A stretch of 64,000 nucleotides of DNA from Saccharopolyspora kobensis (GCF_900108315.1 NZ_FNVB01000006.1:206180-270179), one strand, 5' to 3'; shown: positions 1 through 9,047, numbered from the stretch's first letter. The notes: generated from the sequence alone by a model not told the origin. Program-made: numbers and translations.

Positions 1-1
1 A

Positions 2-367
2 CCACTCCGCTTCCACGCTTTGATCGACGAGGCCGTGATCCGCAGAACAGTGGGTGGCCCGGAAGTCATGATCGAGCAGTTGACCCACCTGAACGACTGC
101 TGCGCGCGGGAGAACGTGACGGTCCAGGTACTGCCGTTCAGCCTGGGTGCGTACGGCACGATGTCCGGCGGCTTCACGATCATCAGCTACACCGATCCCG
201 ATGACCCGCCAGCCGTCTATCTGGACTACGTCGCAGGTGGCGCCTGGGTGGAGAATGCGAACGACGTACAACATTTCGCGGAGATGTTCTCGGAGATCGC
301 TACATCGGCCCTCAGCACCGATGAGTCTGCGGATCTGATCCGCGACCAGGCGAAGGCATTGGGATGA
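2..367 (+). CDS. HTH regulator, DUF5753 C-terminal part (5' partial)
   Basis: The frame is open from base 2, so the expected N-terminal XRE helix-turn-helix lies outside the window. The visible residues match the DUF5753 domain that follows the HTH in many actinobacterial regulators: FHALIDEAVIRR near the visible start, then PEVMIEQLTHL and NVTVQVLPF. The stop overlaps the next start (ATGA), and the next gene is a DUF397 protein. This is the standard actinobacterial HTH-DUF5753/DUF397 two-gene unit, in which the small protein is thought to act with the regulator. The target genes cannot be seen. The first in-frame alternative start (TTG at 20) falls inside the conserved domain and is not a real start. 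Confidence 0.85.
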   Translation, partial: PLRFHALIDEAVIRRTVGGPEVMIEQLTHLNDCCARENVTVQVLPFSLGAYGTMSGGFTIISYTDPDDPPAVYLDYVAGGAWVENANDVQHFAEMFSEIATSALSTDESADLIRDQAKALG

Positions 368-555
368 ACAGCATGATCTGGCGCAAGAGCAGTCGTAGCG
401 GCAGCGGAGCCAGCAACTGTGTCGAACTCGCCATCGGCGAGGCGGCCACCTACATCCGCGACACCAAGGACCGCGACGGCGGCACGTTACGCGTGAAACA
501 CCCGTCCTGGACCGCGTTCCTCGCCACCGTCAAGGCCGGTCGCCTCGACCGCTGA
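364..555 (+). CDS. DUF397 domain protein
   Basis: A 63-residue protein with the DUF397 pattern: WRKSSRSG near the N-terminus, then NCVELA, then IRDTKDRDGG and a W..F near the end. DUF397 proteins are small partners of HTH-DUF5753 regulators in actinomycetes, known from the Streptomyces developmental and antibiotic regulator families. The start codon overlaps the stop of the upstream regulator by four bases, so the two are translationally coupled. Length is typical of the family. It probably acts with the upstream regulator; the specific process is unknown. Confidence 0.88.
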   Translation: MNSMIWRKSSRSGSGASNCVELAIGEAATYIRDTKDRDGGTLRVKHPSWTAFLATVKAGRLDR

Positions 556-572
556 GTCGCCCCGGTTGGCCC

Positions 573-622
573 GGTGAAGGGAACCTTTTAGCGGCCGACT
601 CGCCTAGAAAGCGCCCTTCACC
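573..622. terminator. Bidirectional terminator-like hairpin
   Basis: Imperfect inverted repeat with outer arms GGTGAAGGG and CCCTTCACC and partial pairing inward (CTTTTAG against CTAGAAAG). It lies between the convergent DUF397 and P450 genes and could stop transcription from both sides. Confidence 0.6.
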
Positions 623-633
623 GCGGAAGTCCC

Positions 634-2043
634 TCAGCGGATGCGGGTGAGGTTGATGGGGAGGCCGTCGGTGGGCATGGGGCCGGTGCCGTAGCGCATC
701 GGGGGTTCGTAGTCGGGGCTGACCTTCCAGCGGTAGCGGAGCAGGAGTTGGTGGAGGATCGCCTTCACCTCCATCACGCCGAAGTGCATGCCGATGCACT
801 TGTGCGCTCCGCCGCCGAACGGCGCCCACGCGTAGCGGTGGGTCTTGTCCTCGCGGCGGTGTTCGGCGAAGCGCTCCGGATCGAACACGTCCGGGTTCGT
901 CCACCACTCCGGCATCCGCTGCGTCGCGTAGACCTGGCCCGCGACCTTGGTCCCGGCCGGGATGTAGTGGCCGAGGATCTCGGTGTCCTTGACCGTTTCG
1001 CGGAACAGGCCGCCGACCGGGGCGTTGATCCGCATGGACTCCTTCACCACCATGTCCAGCGCGGGCAGCCGCTCCAGGTCGCCGTACTCGATGGCCGGTT
1101 TGCCCAGCGCCAGCGACTCCTCGCGGACGCGGTCCTGCCACTCCGGGTGCTTGCCGAGGTGGTGGGCCGTCATGGCGAGCGTGATCGTGCTGGTGTCGTG
1201 CGCCGCCATCAGCGCGAAGATCATGTGGTTGACGACGTCCTCGTCCGAGTAGCTGTCGCCGTCATCGGACTGCGCCCGGCAGAGCACGCTGAACAGGTCC
1301 TGTCCGGAACCCGCTCGCTTGGCCGGGATCCGCTCCCGGAAGTAGTTCTCCAGGAACCGGCGCGCGCGCAGCCCGCGCGCCCAGGTGCCACCGGGCACGT
1401 CGGCGCGCACGAGCGCGTGGCCGCCGTGCACCGCTGCCACGAACGCCCGGCTGAGCTGGTCGGCTTCCGCACCCGGCCGTTCACCGACGAAGACCTCGGT
1501 GGCCAGGTCGAGGGTGAGCCGCTTCGACGCGGTGTACACCGGGAATCGCTCGATCGGCCGCCACTGGGCCAGGGCCCGCTCGATCGCCGGCGTCATCACG
1601 TCCAGGTACCCGTTGAGCCGGTCGCGGGTGAAGGCCCGCTGCATGATCCGCCGGTGGTGCAGGTGCTCGTCGAAGTCGAGCAGCAGGATGCCGCGGCGGA
1701 AGAACGGGCCGATCAGGTAGTCGTAGAAGCCCTCGTTGCCGAAGGCCTTGTCGCGGTTGGTGGCCAGCGCCTCCAGCGCGTCCGGGCCGATCACGGTGAC
1801 CGTCTTCGCCCCGAGCGTCACGCCCCACGACACCGGCCCGAACTCCGCGTACCGCCGGCGCGACGCCTCCAGCAGATCGGTCAGCACGGTGACCGTGTGC
1901 CCGATGACCGGCAGCCCGGGATTGCCGAACACCGGCTTCAGCCCGGAACCGGGCGGCGGCATGGCCAGCGGGCGAACCGGAGTCATCTGCTCGGCCCGGT
2001 AGATCGTGGACTGCAGCTGCCTGACGAGCGTGCGAGTCGCCAC
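634..2043 (-). CDS. Cytochrome P450
   Basis: A haem-thiolate monooxygenase of about 469 residues; the substrate cannot be predicted. Visible P450 landmarks are the I-helix oxygen-binding AAHDTST (about 280-286), the ExxR motif KESMR (Glu335/Arg338) and the haem loop FGGGAHKCIG with the ligand Cys near 416. The frame is open further upstream, but the GTG at 2043 is preceded by GGGAGGA at good spacing and gives a normal N-terminus. No ferredoxin or reductase gene is adjacent, so electron transfer partners must be elsewhere. It stands alone between a convergent DUF397 gene and an ABC exporter operon on the same strand. The long open frame on the opposite strand is a GC-rich shadow. Confidence 0.9.
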   Translation of the reverse strand: MATRTLVRQLQSTIYRAEQMTPVRPLAMPPPGSGLKPVFGNPGLPVIGHTVTVLTDLLEASRRRYAEFGPVSWGVTLGAKTVTVIGPDALEALATNRDKAFGNEGFYDYLIGPFFRRGILLLDFDEHLHHRRIMQRAFTRDRLNGYLDVMTPAIERALAQWRPIERFPVYTASKRLTLDLATEVFVGERPGAEADQLSRAFVAAVHGGHALVRADVPGGTWARGLRARRFLENYFRERIPAKRAGSGQDLFSVLCRAQSDDGDSYSDEDVVNHMIFALMAAHDTSTITLAMTAHHLGKHPEWQDRVREESLALGKPAIEYGDLERLPALDMVVKESMRINAPVGGLFRETVKDTEILGHYIPAGTKVAGQVYATQRMPEWWTNPDVFDPERFAEHRREDKTHRYAWAPFGGGAHKCIGMHFGVMEVKAILHQLLLRYRWKVSPDYEPPMRYGTGPMPTDGLPINLTRIR

Positions 2044-2151
2044 CGGCGTCCTCCCTGCGGAGCGGGTGCAAATCCCCCTACACGGAAGCACGGTACCGGC
2101 CCCGGACTCATCCGCCGTCAGCGCGAACCTGTTCCGCCGAACGCTTGGATG

Positions 2152-2922
2152 TCAGTCGAGGGCCCGGCGGAGGAAGAACTTGATGCCCAGGGCCCCGAAC
2201 AGCACGCAGGAGATCAGCAGGGCCACCACGCAGATCCACGGTGGCATGTGCGGGACGTCCGGGAGGAGCGCGCCGCGCATGCCCTCGCTGACGTAGGTCA
2301 GCGGGTTGATCGCGCAGAGGACCTGGAACCAGCGCAGGTGCTCCAGCTGCGCCCACGGGAACTGGGTCGCGCCGGTGAACATCAGCGGGGCCAGGATCAC
2401 CGCGAACATGATGTTGATCCGCCGCGGCGGCACCGCGGCACCCACCGTCAGACCGACCGCCGCACCGGCTAACGAGCCCAGCAGCATGCAGAGCAGGGCG
2501 AACGCCAGGCCGCTGTAGTTCCAGTTGATCTCGCCCAGCATCACCATGCCGATCGGCACCATCAGCACCGCCGCCAGCAGCCCGCGCAGCGCGCCGAAGA
2601 GCATCTTCTCCACCGCCACCCAGCTGATCGGCAGCGGCGCCAGCAGCCGGTCCTCGATCTCCCGCGAGTAGGAGAAGTCCAGCACCAGCGGGAAGGAGGT
2701 GTTCTGCAGCGACACCAGGAAGGCGTTCAGCGCGATCATGCCGGGCAGCAGGATCTGCGCGTACCCGGGTTGGGCGTAGCCGAGCTCGCTGAGCACCTTG
2801 CCGAAGATGAACAGCAGCGCCACCGGCTGCACCAGCACCTGCGCCAGGAAGCTCGGCAGCTCCCGGCCCGTCACGAACACGTCGCGGCCCAGCACCGCGG
2901 TGAAGGCCCGCACCGAGCTCAT
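2152..2922 (-). CDS. ABC-2 type transporter permease
   Basis: A 256-residue membrane protein of the ABC-2 (DrrB/NodJ-like) permease family with about six hydrophobic segments. It also shows the family's typical region around residue 60-90 (IALNAFLVSLQNTSF, then SREIEDRLLAPLPISW). It overlaps the upstream ATPase gene by four bases, so the two proteins form one exporter. Such pairs export lipids or drugs, including self-resistance to antibiotics; the substrate here is unknown. It is the last gene of a three-gene unit marR-ATPase-permease. Confidence 0.9.
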   Translation of the reverse strand: MSSVRAFTAVLGRDVFVTGRELPSFLAQVLVQPVALLFIFGKVLSELGYAQPGYAQILLPGMIALNAFLVSLQNTSFPLVLDFSYSREIEDRLLAPLPISWVAVEKMLFGALRGLLAAVLMVPIGMVMLGEINWNYSGLAFALLCMLLGSLAGAAVGLTVGAAVPPRRINIMFAVILAPLMFTGATQFPWAQLEHLRWFQVLCAINPLTYVSEGMRGALLPDVPHMPPWICVVALLISCVLFGALGIKFFLRRALD

Positions 2923-3902
2923 CGCAGTTCCCTCCCGGTGAGATCGATGAAGACGTCTTCCAGCGTGGCCGAGCCCAGCGCCAGATCGCTGACCGCGACC
3001 CGGTGCTCGTGCAGGGTCTGCGCGACCGGGCCGAGCAGCGCGGCCGGCTCGCCGCCGACGTAGAGCCGCAGCCGCAGCTCCGCCTCGCCGTCCGCCGCGG
3101 TGCCGCTGCTGATCTGCTCCACCCGCTGCACACCGTCCACAGCGGACAGCAGCTTCGCGATGCGCTCCGGCTCGTAGCCGTTCGGCCGCAGCGTCGCGTC
3201 CACCGTGCCGCTGCCCGGCAGCGATTTGATCAGCGCTTCCGGGGTGTCCAGGGTCAGCAGCTTGCCGTGGTCGACCACGCCGACGCGGTCGGACAGCTTC
3301 TCCGCCTCGTCCATGTCGTGGGTGGTGAGCACGACGGTCACGCCCTCGGAGCGCAGGTCGTTGATCCGGTCGTGCACGAACAGCCGGGCCTGCGGGTCGA
3401 GGCCGGTGGACGGCTCGTCCAGGAACAGCACCTCGGGCTTGTGGATCAGGGCGCGGGCGATCATCAGCCGCTGCGCCTGCCCGCCGGAGAGGTCGTCGAC
3501 GCGCGCCTTCGCCTTGTCCGCCAAACCCATCCGGTCCAGCAGCTCGTCGGCGAGCCGGTGCCGCTCGGCGCGCGGCACCCCGTGGTAGGCGGCGTGCCAG
3601 ATCAGGTTCTGCCGGGAGTTCAGCGAGCGGTCCAGGTTGACCCGCTGCGGCACCACCGCCACCTTGCTGCGCGCGGCCACCGGGTCGGCGGCCACGTCCA
3701 CCCCGGCGACGCGGGCGGTGCCGCTGGTCAGCAGCACCCGGGTGGTCAGGATGCCGACCGTGGTGGTCTTGCCCGCGCCGTTCGGCCCGAGCAGCCCGAA
3801 GACCTCCCCCGCACCCACCTGGAAGCTCAGCCCGTCGACCGCGTTGCTCCCGGCCTTCGGGTACCGCTTGACCAGGTCGGTCACTTCAACCGCTGTGGTC
3901 AC
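2919..3902 (-). CDS. ABC transporter ATP-binding protein (DrrA-like)
   Basis: A 327-residue ABC ATPase: Walker A GPNGAGKTT (about residues 39-47), signature LSGGQAQR, Walker B VLFLDEP and the H-loop LTTHDMDEAE. The C-terminal stretch of about 90 residues is the DUF4162-like tail typical of DrrA exporters and ends SATLEDVFIDLTGR. It overlaps the permease start by four bases and the upstream MarR stop by 17 bases. It powers the permease encoded downstream. The GTG at 3902 is the natural start. Confidence 0.92.
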   Translation of the reverse strand: MTTAVEVTDLVKRYPKAGSNAVDGLSFQVGAGEVFGLLGPNGAGKTTTVGILTTRVLLTSGTARVAGVDVAADPVAARSKVAVVPQRVNLDRSLNSRQNLIWHAAYHGVPRAERHRLADELLDRMGLADKAKARVDDLSGGQAQRLMIARALIHKPEVLFLDEPSTGLDPQARLFVHDRINDLRSEGVTVVLTTHDMDEAEKLSDRVGVVDHGKLLTLDTPEALIKSLPGSGTVDATLRPNGYEPERIAKLLSAVDGVQRVEQISSGTAADGEAELRLRLYVGGEPAALLGPVAQTLHEHRVAVSDLALGSATLEDVFIDLTGRELR

Positions 3903-4359
3903 ATCCGCTTCCTTCCTCGCCGAGCCCGCTGAGGACCGCGATCAGGTACTGCCGGACGATCGCGGCCTCAGCCGCCGGGACGTCCGGTTCGATCCGCTGG
4001 AACTCCGCGCGCACCGCCTGCCACGCCGAGTGCAGCTCCGCGCGCCCCCGGGTGGTGATGCGCAGCCTCACCGCCCGCCGGTCGTTGCGATCCCGGTGGC
4101 GGGTGAGCAGCCCGCCTTCCACCAGGGCGTCGACGACGGGGGTCAGCGTCGCCGGACGCACCCAGCAGCGCCGGGCGACTTCACGATGGGTCTGGTCGTT
4201 CTGGTGGTCGAGTGCGTTGAGCACGAGCAGGGCCGTCCGGCTCAGCTCGGTACTGCGCGCCACGGTCCGCTCCCAGTGCTGGGACAGCCGCCGACCGGTC
4301 AAGCCCACCAGTCGGGTCAGCGGCATCCGCTGCGGGTCCTGCTCCGCGAAGCCGGGCAC
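3886..4359 (-). CDS. MarR family transcriptional regulator
   Basis: Winged-helix MarR protein: ALLVLNALDHQNDQTHREVA, the recognition region TLTPVVDALVEGGLL and the wing DRNDRRAVRL. It is the first gene of the unit with the ABC exporter and overlaps the ATPase gene by 17 bases, so it very likely represses this exporter until a ligand binds. The frame is open to 4401; the GTG at 4359 and the ATG at 4326 are the reasonable starts, and neither has a strong ribosome binding site. Another MarR gene is transcribed divergently from a short shared intergenic region. Confidence 0.85.
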   Translation of the reverse strand: MPGFAEQDPQRMPLTRLVGLTGRRLSQHWERTVARSTELSRTALLVLNALDHQNDQTHREVARRCWVRPATLTPVVDALVEGGLLTRHRDRNDRRAVRLRITTRGRAELHSAWQAVRAEFQRIEPDVPAAEAAIVRQYLIAVLSGLGEEGSGCDHSG

Positions 4360-4439
4360 GACCCGATGGTATCGGCGCCGAATGGTCAGGTGGCAAATCA
4401 TTTTTCCGGCACGTCGGTGCTGGCAGGTAGCCTGATCAA

Positions 4440-4904
4440 GTGACGGAGCAGGGCACTCGATGGCTGAACGACCGCGAAATGGCTGCTTGGCGCGCCTACA
4501 TCGTCGGCAGCGCGCTGCTGGAGCACCGCCTGAACAGGGACTTGCAGACCCACAACCTGTCCATCGCGGACTACGAGATCCTGGTCCGATTGTCCGAACG
4601 CCCCGACCAGCGAATGCGCATGAGCGAGCTGGCCCACGACGTGGCGCACTCCAAGAGCCGCATCTCGCACCAGATCCGCCGCCTGGAGTCGGCAGGCCTG
4701 GTCCGCCGCGACGAGTGCCCGGACGACGGCCGCGGCGTCCTCGCGGTGCTGACCGAGGAAGGCGCGGCGAAGCTCCGCGAAGCGGCCCCGAGCCACGTGG
4801 CCAGCGTCCGCGAGAACCTGGTCGACATCCTGGACGAGCAGGAGCAGGAGGTCCTGGGCCGGATCTTCGACCGCCTGACGACCCATCTGGGCGGCATCAA
4901 GTAG
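4440..4904 (+). CDS. MarR family transcriptional regulator
   Basis: A 154-residue MarR-type winged-helix protein, with IADYEILVRLSE, the recognition helix region SKSRISHQIRRLESAGLV and the wing CPDDGRGVLAVLT. It starts with GTG only about 80 bases from the divergent MarR gene (38 bases from that gene's longest possible start), so the two regulators probably read the same control region. A divergent target for it alone is not evident. The protein is of usual family length. Confidence 0.87.
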   Translation: MTEQGTRWLNDREMAAWRAYIVGSALLEHRLNRDLQTHNLSIADYEILVRLSERPDQRMRMSELAHDVAHSKSRISHQIRRLESAGLVRRDECPDDGRGVLAVLTEEGAAKLREAAPSHVASVRENLVDILDEQEQEVLGRIFDRLTTHLGGIK

Positions 4905-4951
4905 CGGCCCGCCTGCACGCCGACCCGCCCCGGTTGGCTACGCTGCGCCCT

Positions 4952-5039
4952 GGAAGCGTGGCAGAGCGGCCGAATGCACTCGCCTTGAAAGCGAGCGTCG
5001 CGAGAGCGACCGGGGGTTCGAATCCCCCCGCTTCCGCCA
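4952..5039 (+). tRNA. tRNA-Ser (anticodon UGA)
   Basis: The acceptor arms GGAAGCG (4952-4958) and CGCTTCC (5029-5035) pair fully. The anticodon stem CTCGC/GCGAG encloses CTTGAAA, giving anticodon TGA. A long variable arm built on GCGTCGCGAGAGCGAC is typical of serine tRNAs. The T-arm is GGGGG TTCGAAT CCCCC. The 3' CCA (5037-5039) is encoded in the gene. Its 3' end is repeated in decayed form at 8295 and 10194. Confidence 0.97.
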
Positions 5040-5043
5040 CACC

Positions 5044-5075
5044 GCCCCTGACCTGCGCAAACGCAAGTCAGGGGC
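5044..5075 (+). terminator. Terminator hairpin after tRNA-Ser
   Basis: Near-perfect inverted repeat with arms GCCCCTGAC and GTCAGGGGC continuing inward through TGCG/CGCA around a CAAA loop, four bases after the encoded CCA. It probably ends the tRNA transcript. Confidence 0.75.
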
Positions 5076-5223
5076 GATCTTGTCGGTACTGGGCCGAGCG
5101 AACGCGGCGCTCGCCTCGAGACATGTCGACATCAGCATCAGGAGCCGACCGGGCACTGCTCCATCGGATTGGCGCGGCGGCGTAGCGAGGCCCGGAACAC
5201 CTCGGCGCAGGCATGATCGGCCC

Positions 5224-7272
5224 GTGGTGAAACGGGTGTTCATCAGCTATTCGCGTCGCGACTTCCACTTCGCCGAAGCCGCGGTGGCCGTGCTGCGGAC
5301 GGATGGCCTGGACCCCTGGCTCGACGTGCAGCGGCTGGTGCCGGGAGAGGACTGGGCGACGGCGCTGGACGATGCCCTCGCGGCTGCCGACGCGCTGCTG
5401 CTCCTGGCCTCTCCGGCCGCGCTGGCGTCCGAGCACGTTCGGCGGGAGTGGACTTCGGCAGTGGAGCGCGGAATCCCGGTCCACATCGGTGCCGTGGCGG
5501 CGGTCGAGCTGCCCGGGGAACTGGCCGACCGCCCGGTGCACGACCTGCGGACCCGCTTCCGGGCGAGGGCCACGGTCCTTGCCGAGGTGATCTCCGGAAA
5601 CCGCGCGGCGCCCGCCCGCAGGGCGCGCGGCCTGCCGGTGCCCGCACCGGTGGCCGCAGTGGTGGCACTGGCGTCGGCGACCGCGATCGCCACGAGCTGG
5701 GCGACCGCGTTCCTGGTGGGACTGGACGTGGCCGCAATCCGCTTGAGCCGGGGCCTGTTCGACACTTCCTGGGTGTGGGAGGCGTCCGCCTGGGACGCGC
5801 TGCTCGGGCAGCGCTGGCGGGCGACGGCGTACTACCTGCTGGGGCTGACCGTCTTCGCCGCTCCGCTAGTCCCCACGCTGCTGACCTCCGCGGTCGGGCT
5901 GCTGCGCCGCCGAGCCGGCCCGCTCGTCCTGCTTACCGGCCCGGCCGCGACCACCGCTGTCGGGACGCTGCTGTTCGTCGCGGTCGGGCTGAGCGTGGGC
6001 GGCCGCGGCCCGCTGGACGAGGCCGCGTTCATCACCCGAATCTTCCCGCCCACGCCCGAAATGGTCGCCGACGTGGCCGCGATGCGAGTGCTGCTGGTGA
6101 TCGCCGTCGGGTGCGCGCTGGCCCAGGCGCTGATCGTCCTGCTCTCCCGCACGGTGCACCTGTGGACGCCGACCGGCTCGGGCCTCGACACCCACCGCAG
6201 GGCCATCGCCGGGGTCCGACCACTGCTCGTGCTGGCGTCCCCGGTAACTCGGTACCGGAGAACCGGGTACTACGACGGAGACTTCCCGGCGTTGTGGGCG
6301 AAGTACACCGCGCGCCTGGCCGAGCTGCCGGACCCAGGGGCCGCGCCGGTCGTGGAAGTCGAGTGCCTCGCCCCCCAGGACGAACCGGTCGCCGAGCTGC
6401 TCCGAACCGCCTGCCGCGATGCGGGCATGGCCGGTGGCCCCGGGCCGAGGTGGACCTTCGTGCTGATCAGCTCGCACGCGTCGTGGCCCGCGGTGGTGCG
6501 CGCGGTCGGTGCGCCGGGGCCGCCTGCGATCTGCGTGCTGGTGGACAGCATCCGGTTGCCGCCAGACGCCGAGGCGATGCGCCGCCACCAGTGGATCGAC
6601 TTCCGCGACCGGCGCCCGGACCACTTGTTCCACCTGCTGGCCGCTCTGCTCGGCAGATCGCCCACCGAGCAGGCTCCTGCTCCGCCGCCGGTGGTCACGA
6701 CCCGGTTCCTGGCCCCGTTCGAGGTGCGCTTCGCCGTCGAGTCGTGCCGTCACCTCGCCGCCGCGTTCCCCGGCTTCGCCCTGGTGACGCTGTTGTTCCA
6801 GCCGCTGGACCCGCGCAGCGCGGCGCTCGCGGTCGTCACCGCGCCGCTGGTAGCGGGCCTGGTGGTGCTGTCCCGCCGGATGGCCACTCGGCGAATCGCA
6901 CTCACCCGGTTCCGGTGGAGCCTCGCCGCGCTCTGCGCGGGGACCGTGCTGTGGTGCGCAGTGGCGGTCACCACGCTGCGGGAGCACTGGGAGCGCCAGG
7001 CGGCGTGGGGGCCGCCGTCCGCCGAACCGGAAGGACTGGAGGCCCTCTCGGACATGGTTCCGCTGGAGATCGTGCTGTCCTTCCCCGCCGGAGCCGTCGC
7101 CTTCTGCGCGCTCCTGTGGACCTACCTGCTCCGAGGCTGGCTGCCGCGCGCGGTCACCGGCGCGGGCCTTCGGCCCGTCGGCCCGGAGATCCGCGTCGGT
7201 TTCATCCCGTGGATGGCGACTCCCGGAATCATCCTCGCGCTCGCCGTCCAGTACCTCGCGACTTACCCCTGA
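5224..7272 (+). CDS. TIR-domain multi-pass membrane protein
   Basis: About 682 residues. Residues 4-120 form a TIR domain: the start RVFISYSRRD, then WLDVQRLVPGEDW, and SEHVRREWTSAVERG, in which Glu75 sits where TIR NADases carry their catalytic Glu. Hydrophobic segments follow near 141-167, 201-228, 232-258 and 286-308. A soluble stretch (about 330-478) ends in a second, degenerate TIR-like half (TFVLISSHASW, then AICVLVDSIRLP). Further membrane segments lie near 508-552, 564-583, 613-636 and 664-680. GTG at 5224 (or 5227) puts the TIR domain at the very N-terminus; the longer open frame upstream has no coding look. Bacterial TIR proteins often act in antiphage defence by NAD cleavage; that role is inference. 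It stands alone, in an accessory stretch beside a tRNA. Confidence 0.8.
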   Translation: MVKRVFISYSRRDFHFAEAAVAVLRTDGLDPWLDVQRLVPGEDWATALDDALAAADALLLLASPAALASEHVRREWTSAVERGIPVHIGAVAAVELPGELADRPVHDLRTRFRARATVLAEVISGNRAAPARRARGLPVPAPVAAVVALASATAIATSWATAFLVGLDVAAIRLSRGLFDTSWVWEASAWDALLGQRWRATAYYLLGLTVFAAPLVPTLLTSAVGLLRRRAGPLVLLTGPAATTAVGTLLFVAVGLSVGGRGPLDEAAFITRIFPPTPEMVADVAAMRVLLVIAVGCALAQALIVLLSRTVHLWTPTGSGLDTHRRAIAGVRPLLVLASPVTRYRRTGYYDGDFPALWAKYTARLAELPDPGAAPVVEVECLAPQDEPVAELLRTACRDAGMAGGPGPRWTFVLISSHASWPAVVRAVGAPGPPAICVLVDSIRLPPDAEAMRRHQWIDFRDRRPDHLFHLLAALLGRSPTEQAPAPPPVVTTRFLAPFEVRFAVESCRHLAAAFPGFALVTLLFQPLDPRSAALAVVTAPLVAGLVVLSRRMATRRIALTRFRWSLAALCAGTVLWCAVAVTTLREHWERQAAWGPPSAEPEGLEALSDMVPLEIVLSFPAGAVAFCALLWTYLLRGWLPRAVTGAGLRPVGPEIRVGFIPWMATPGIILALAVQYLATYP

Positions 7273-7499
7273 CAAGAGCCTGCTCGACGATCTCGCCCCG
7301 GAGACAGCGGTAGCAGTCCGTGATCTCGTCCGTGCAAGCCCTCAGCGCGGCGGCTGCGGCTTCGACGGGGCACCCACCACTCCGATGCAGCGGCGACGAC
7401 CATGCCGAATCAGAGCCCGGCTCAGCTGCAGGGCCGCGCCGAGGTGTTTCGAGACTCAGCGGAGTTGGCGACTCACCGAAGTGGATGAGCGAGGCGTGC

Positions 7500-8153
7500 T
7501 CACAGGCATGGTGGCTGGTAGCCGTCGACTTCCAGGCCGCGGAAGTCGAGGGTGTTCGGGGTTTTGCCGACGAAGACCAGGCCGCGCGCTTCGCTCAGCG
7601 CTGAGGCGAATGAGTACGACGGCTCGCCCAGTTCGGGCAGCCAGGTCCAGTTGTCGGGGGCGAAGCTGAAGAACCTCCGCTCCAGCTTTCCGCCGGTCGA
7701 CGGCACCGGTGTGAGCCACTTGTCGCCGCCGCTCCAGTGCGAGGCCGGGCGCAACTGGATGTAGAGATCGTCGGTCGCGCTGTAGGTCAGCCAAAAACCG
7801 GACGACCCGGAGAGATCGGCCTGCGCTTCGAACTGATTGCCGAGCCACACGACGATCACGTGCCATTCGTCGTTCAGCAATTCCACCTTGGCCGCGTACC
7901 GGTCGCCCTCCGGCACGAGCAGGCTGCCGGTCGCCGGGACGGTGGTGCCTTCGCCGGTGGCAAGCCACTGCTGGTACTGGTCGATCGACGGAGTCGCGCA
8001 CTCGCGGTCCGGCCCGGCTGACAGCCGGCTGCTGGAGGCGACGCCCGCATGAGCGCTCGAACCGACAGGAAGCAAAGCCAGTGCGCAGAGGAATGCTGCG
8101 AATGCCCTGGCCAGCCGGACCGTCCCGCGATCGTTCGCCGAAACTGTGCGCAT
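7500..8153 (-). CDS. Secreted protein of unknown function
   Basis: A 217-residue protein with an N-terminal basic region and a hydrophobic segment (LARAFAAFLCALALLPVG) ending in SSAHAG, a likely Sec signal peptide with cleavage near residue 36. The mature part is rich in Trp, Tyr and Ser with repeated beta-strand-like stretches (WHVIVVWLG, FWLTYSATDD, RFFSFAPDNWTWL) and has two Cys (near the start of the mature part and the last-but-one residue) that could pair. I do not recognise a family. It lies alone in the accessory stretch after the TIR gene. Confidence 0.6.
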   Translation of the reverse strand: MRTVSANDRGTVRLARAFAAFLCALALLPVGSSAHAGVASSSRLSAGPDRECATPSIDQYQQWLATGEGTTVPATGSLLVPEGDRYAAKVELLNDEWHVIVVWLGNQFEAQADLSGSSGFWLTYSATDDLYIQLRPASHWSGGDKWLTPVPSTGGKLERRFFSFAPDNWTWLPELGEPSYSFASALSEARGLVFVGKTPNTLDFRGLEVDGYQPPCL

Positions 8154-9047
8154 TCTCGGGAAAGTAGCAGAGCAACGGGCGCAACAGTGCTATTGGCGAT
8201 TTACCATCCGTTGCCGGTTTGCTGACTGTGAAGGGACATTCGGTAGATGCCGGTACGAACACGCTTGAGCGCTGGCCCCAGAGAATCACAGCCTGGCTTC
8301 AAATCCCCCACTTCCGCTTCTTGATCAGGAGAAACCCCGGTCGACACTCGTGGAGACGACCGGCGCCAGCCGGGCCGGTTGCATTTGGCGCTGTTGTGCC
8401 GCCAGCTCACCCTGGCCTGCAGTCGTCTCGACCGGCGCTTTCAACACGGCCCAGGGCGGGCCGTCGACTTTAAAGCGTCTTTTGACGGGCGACTCAATCA
8501 GATGACTCCGTGATCACAGTGTTCGACACCTCCAACGCGCGTGTGGCCTCGCTCTTCTTCGTCCACGCGAGAGAGGGGGTGCTGGTCCGGGGCCGCCAAC
8601 TGTTCCGCCTTGGCGGCGTCAGCTCGTTTGCGGGCCTCCTTGGCACGCAGGGCGGCGGCCTTCTTTGCGCTGTCGGCCTGAGCCTTCAGCTTGGTCGCAA
8701 CTGCCGACGTTCTTGTTGGATGCTCACAAATTGCTCCCACTAGACGGCCAGTGAACGTCTGGACGGCGTCCCGTTACATCACGGGGCTACGCGTGCGCTG
8801 ACTTTTCGCCCATGTGCCGGGCGGGCGTTACGGCGTACTCGGCGGAGCCGCTCCGAAAGCGGAGACGGAGAACTGAACACGCGCGGCAGATTGCCTTCCC
8901 GCGGCCAAACAGCAACGATCAGCCACCCACGGCACCAGCCGCTGGCCTCCCCGGCGGCTGCTCCGTAACGCGCCACGCCTTGTCTACGACTTCGATGTCG
9001 GCAAGCCAAGATTTTGCGCTGGCCTCTGAGTCGAGGGAGACGACGTC
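8154..9047. other. Gene-poor stretch with one doubtful small ORF
   Basis: No convincing gene. A minus-strand ORF at 8498..8740 (80 codons) encodes a Lys/Ala-rich helical stretch (KLKAQADSAKKAAALRAKE) with no evident ribosome binding site; it may be a fragment. The stretch also holds one of the decayed tRNA-Ser 3' end copies (8295-8320). The rest shows no structure I can name, consistent with a decayed island. Confidence 0.4.
8295..8320 (+). repeat. Degenerate copy of tRNA-Ser 3' end (att-like)
   Basis: This segment resembles the T-arm plus acceptor 3' half of the tRNA-Ser at 5014-5040: both share TTC-AATCCCCC and CTTCCGC in the same order, with a few substitutions and one missing C. Integrative elements that use a tRNA 3' end leave such direct repeats. 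Similarity was judged by eye. Confidence 0.4.

Noticed and set aside
634..4401. P450 plus ABC exporter and MarR as a biosynthetic gene cluster
   Set aside because: No core synthase or tailoring partner nearby; the P450 and exporter are probably independent.
8498..8740. Small Lys/Ala-rich minus-strand ORF
   Set aside because: No ribosome binding site and no recognisable family; mentioned only as a doubtful fragment.
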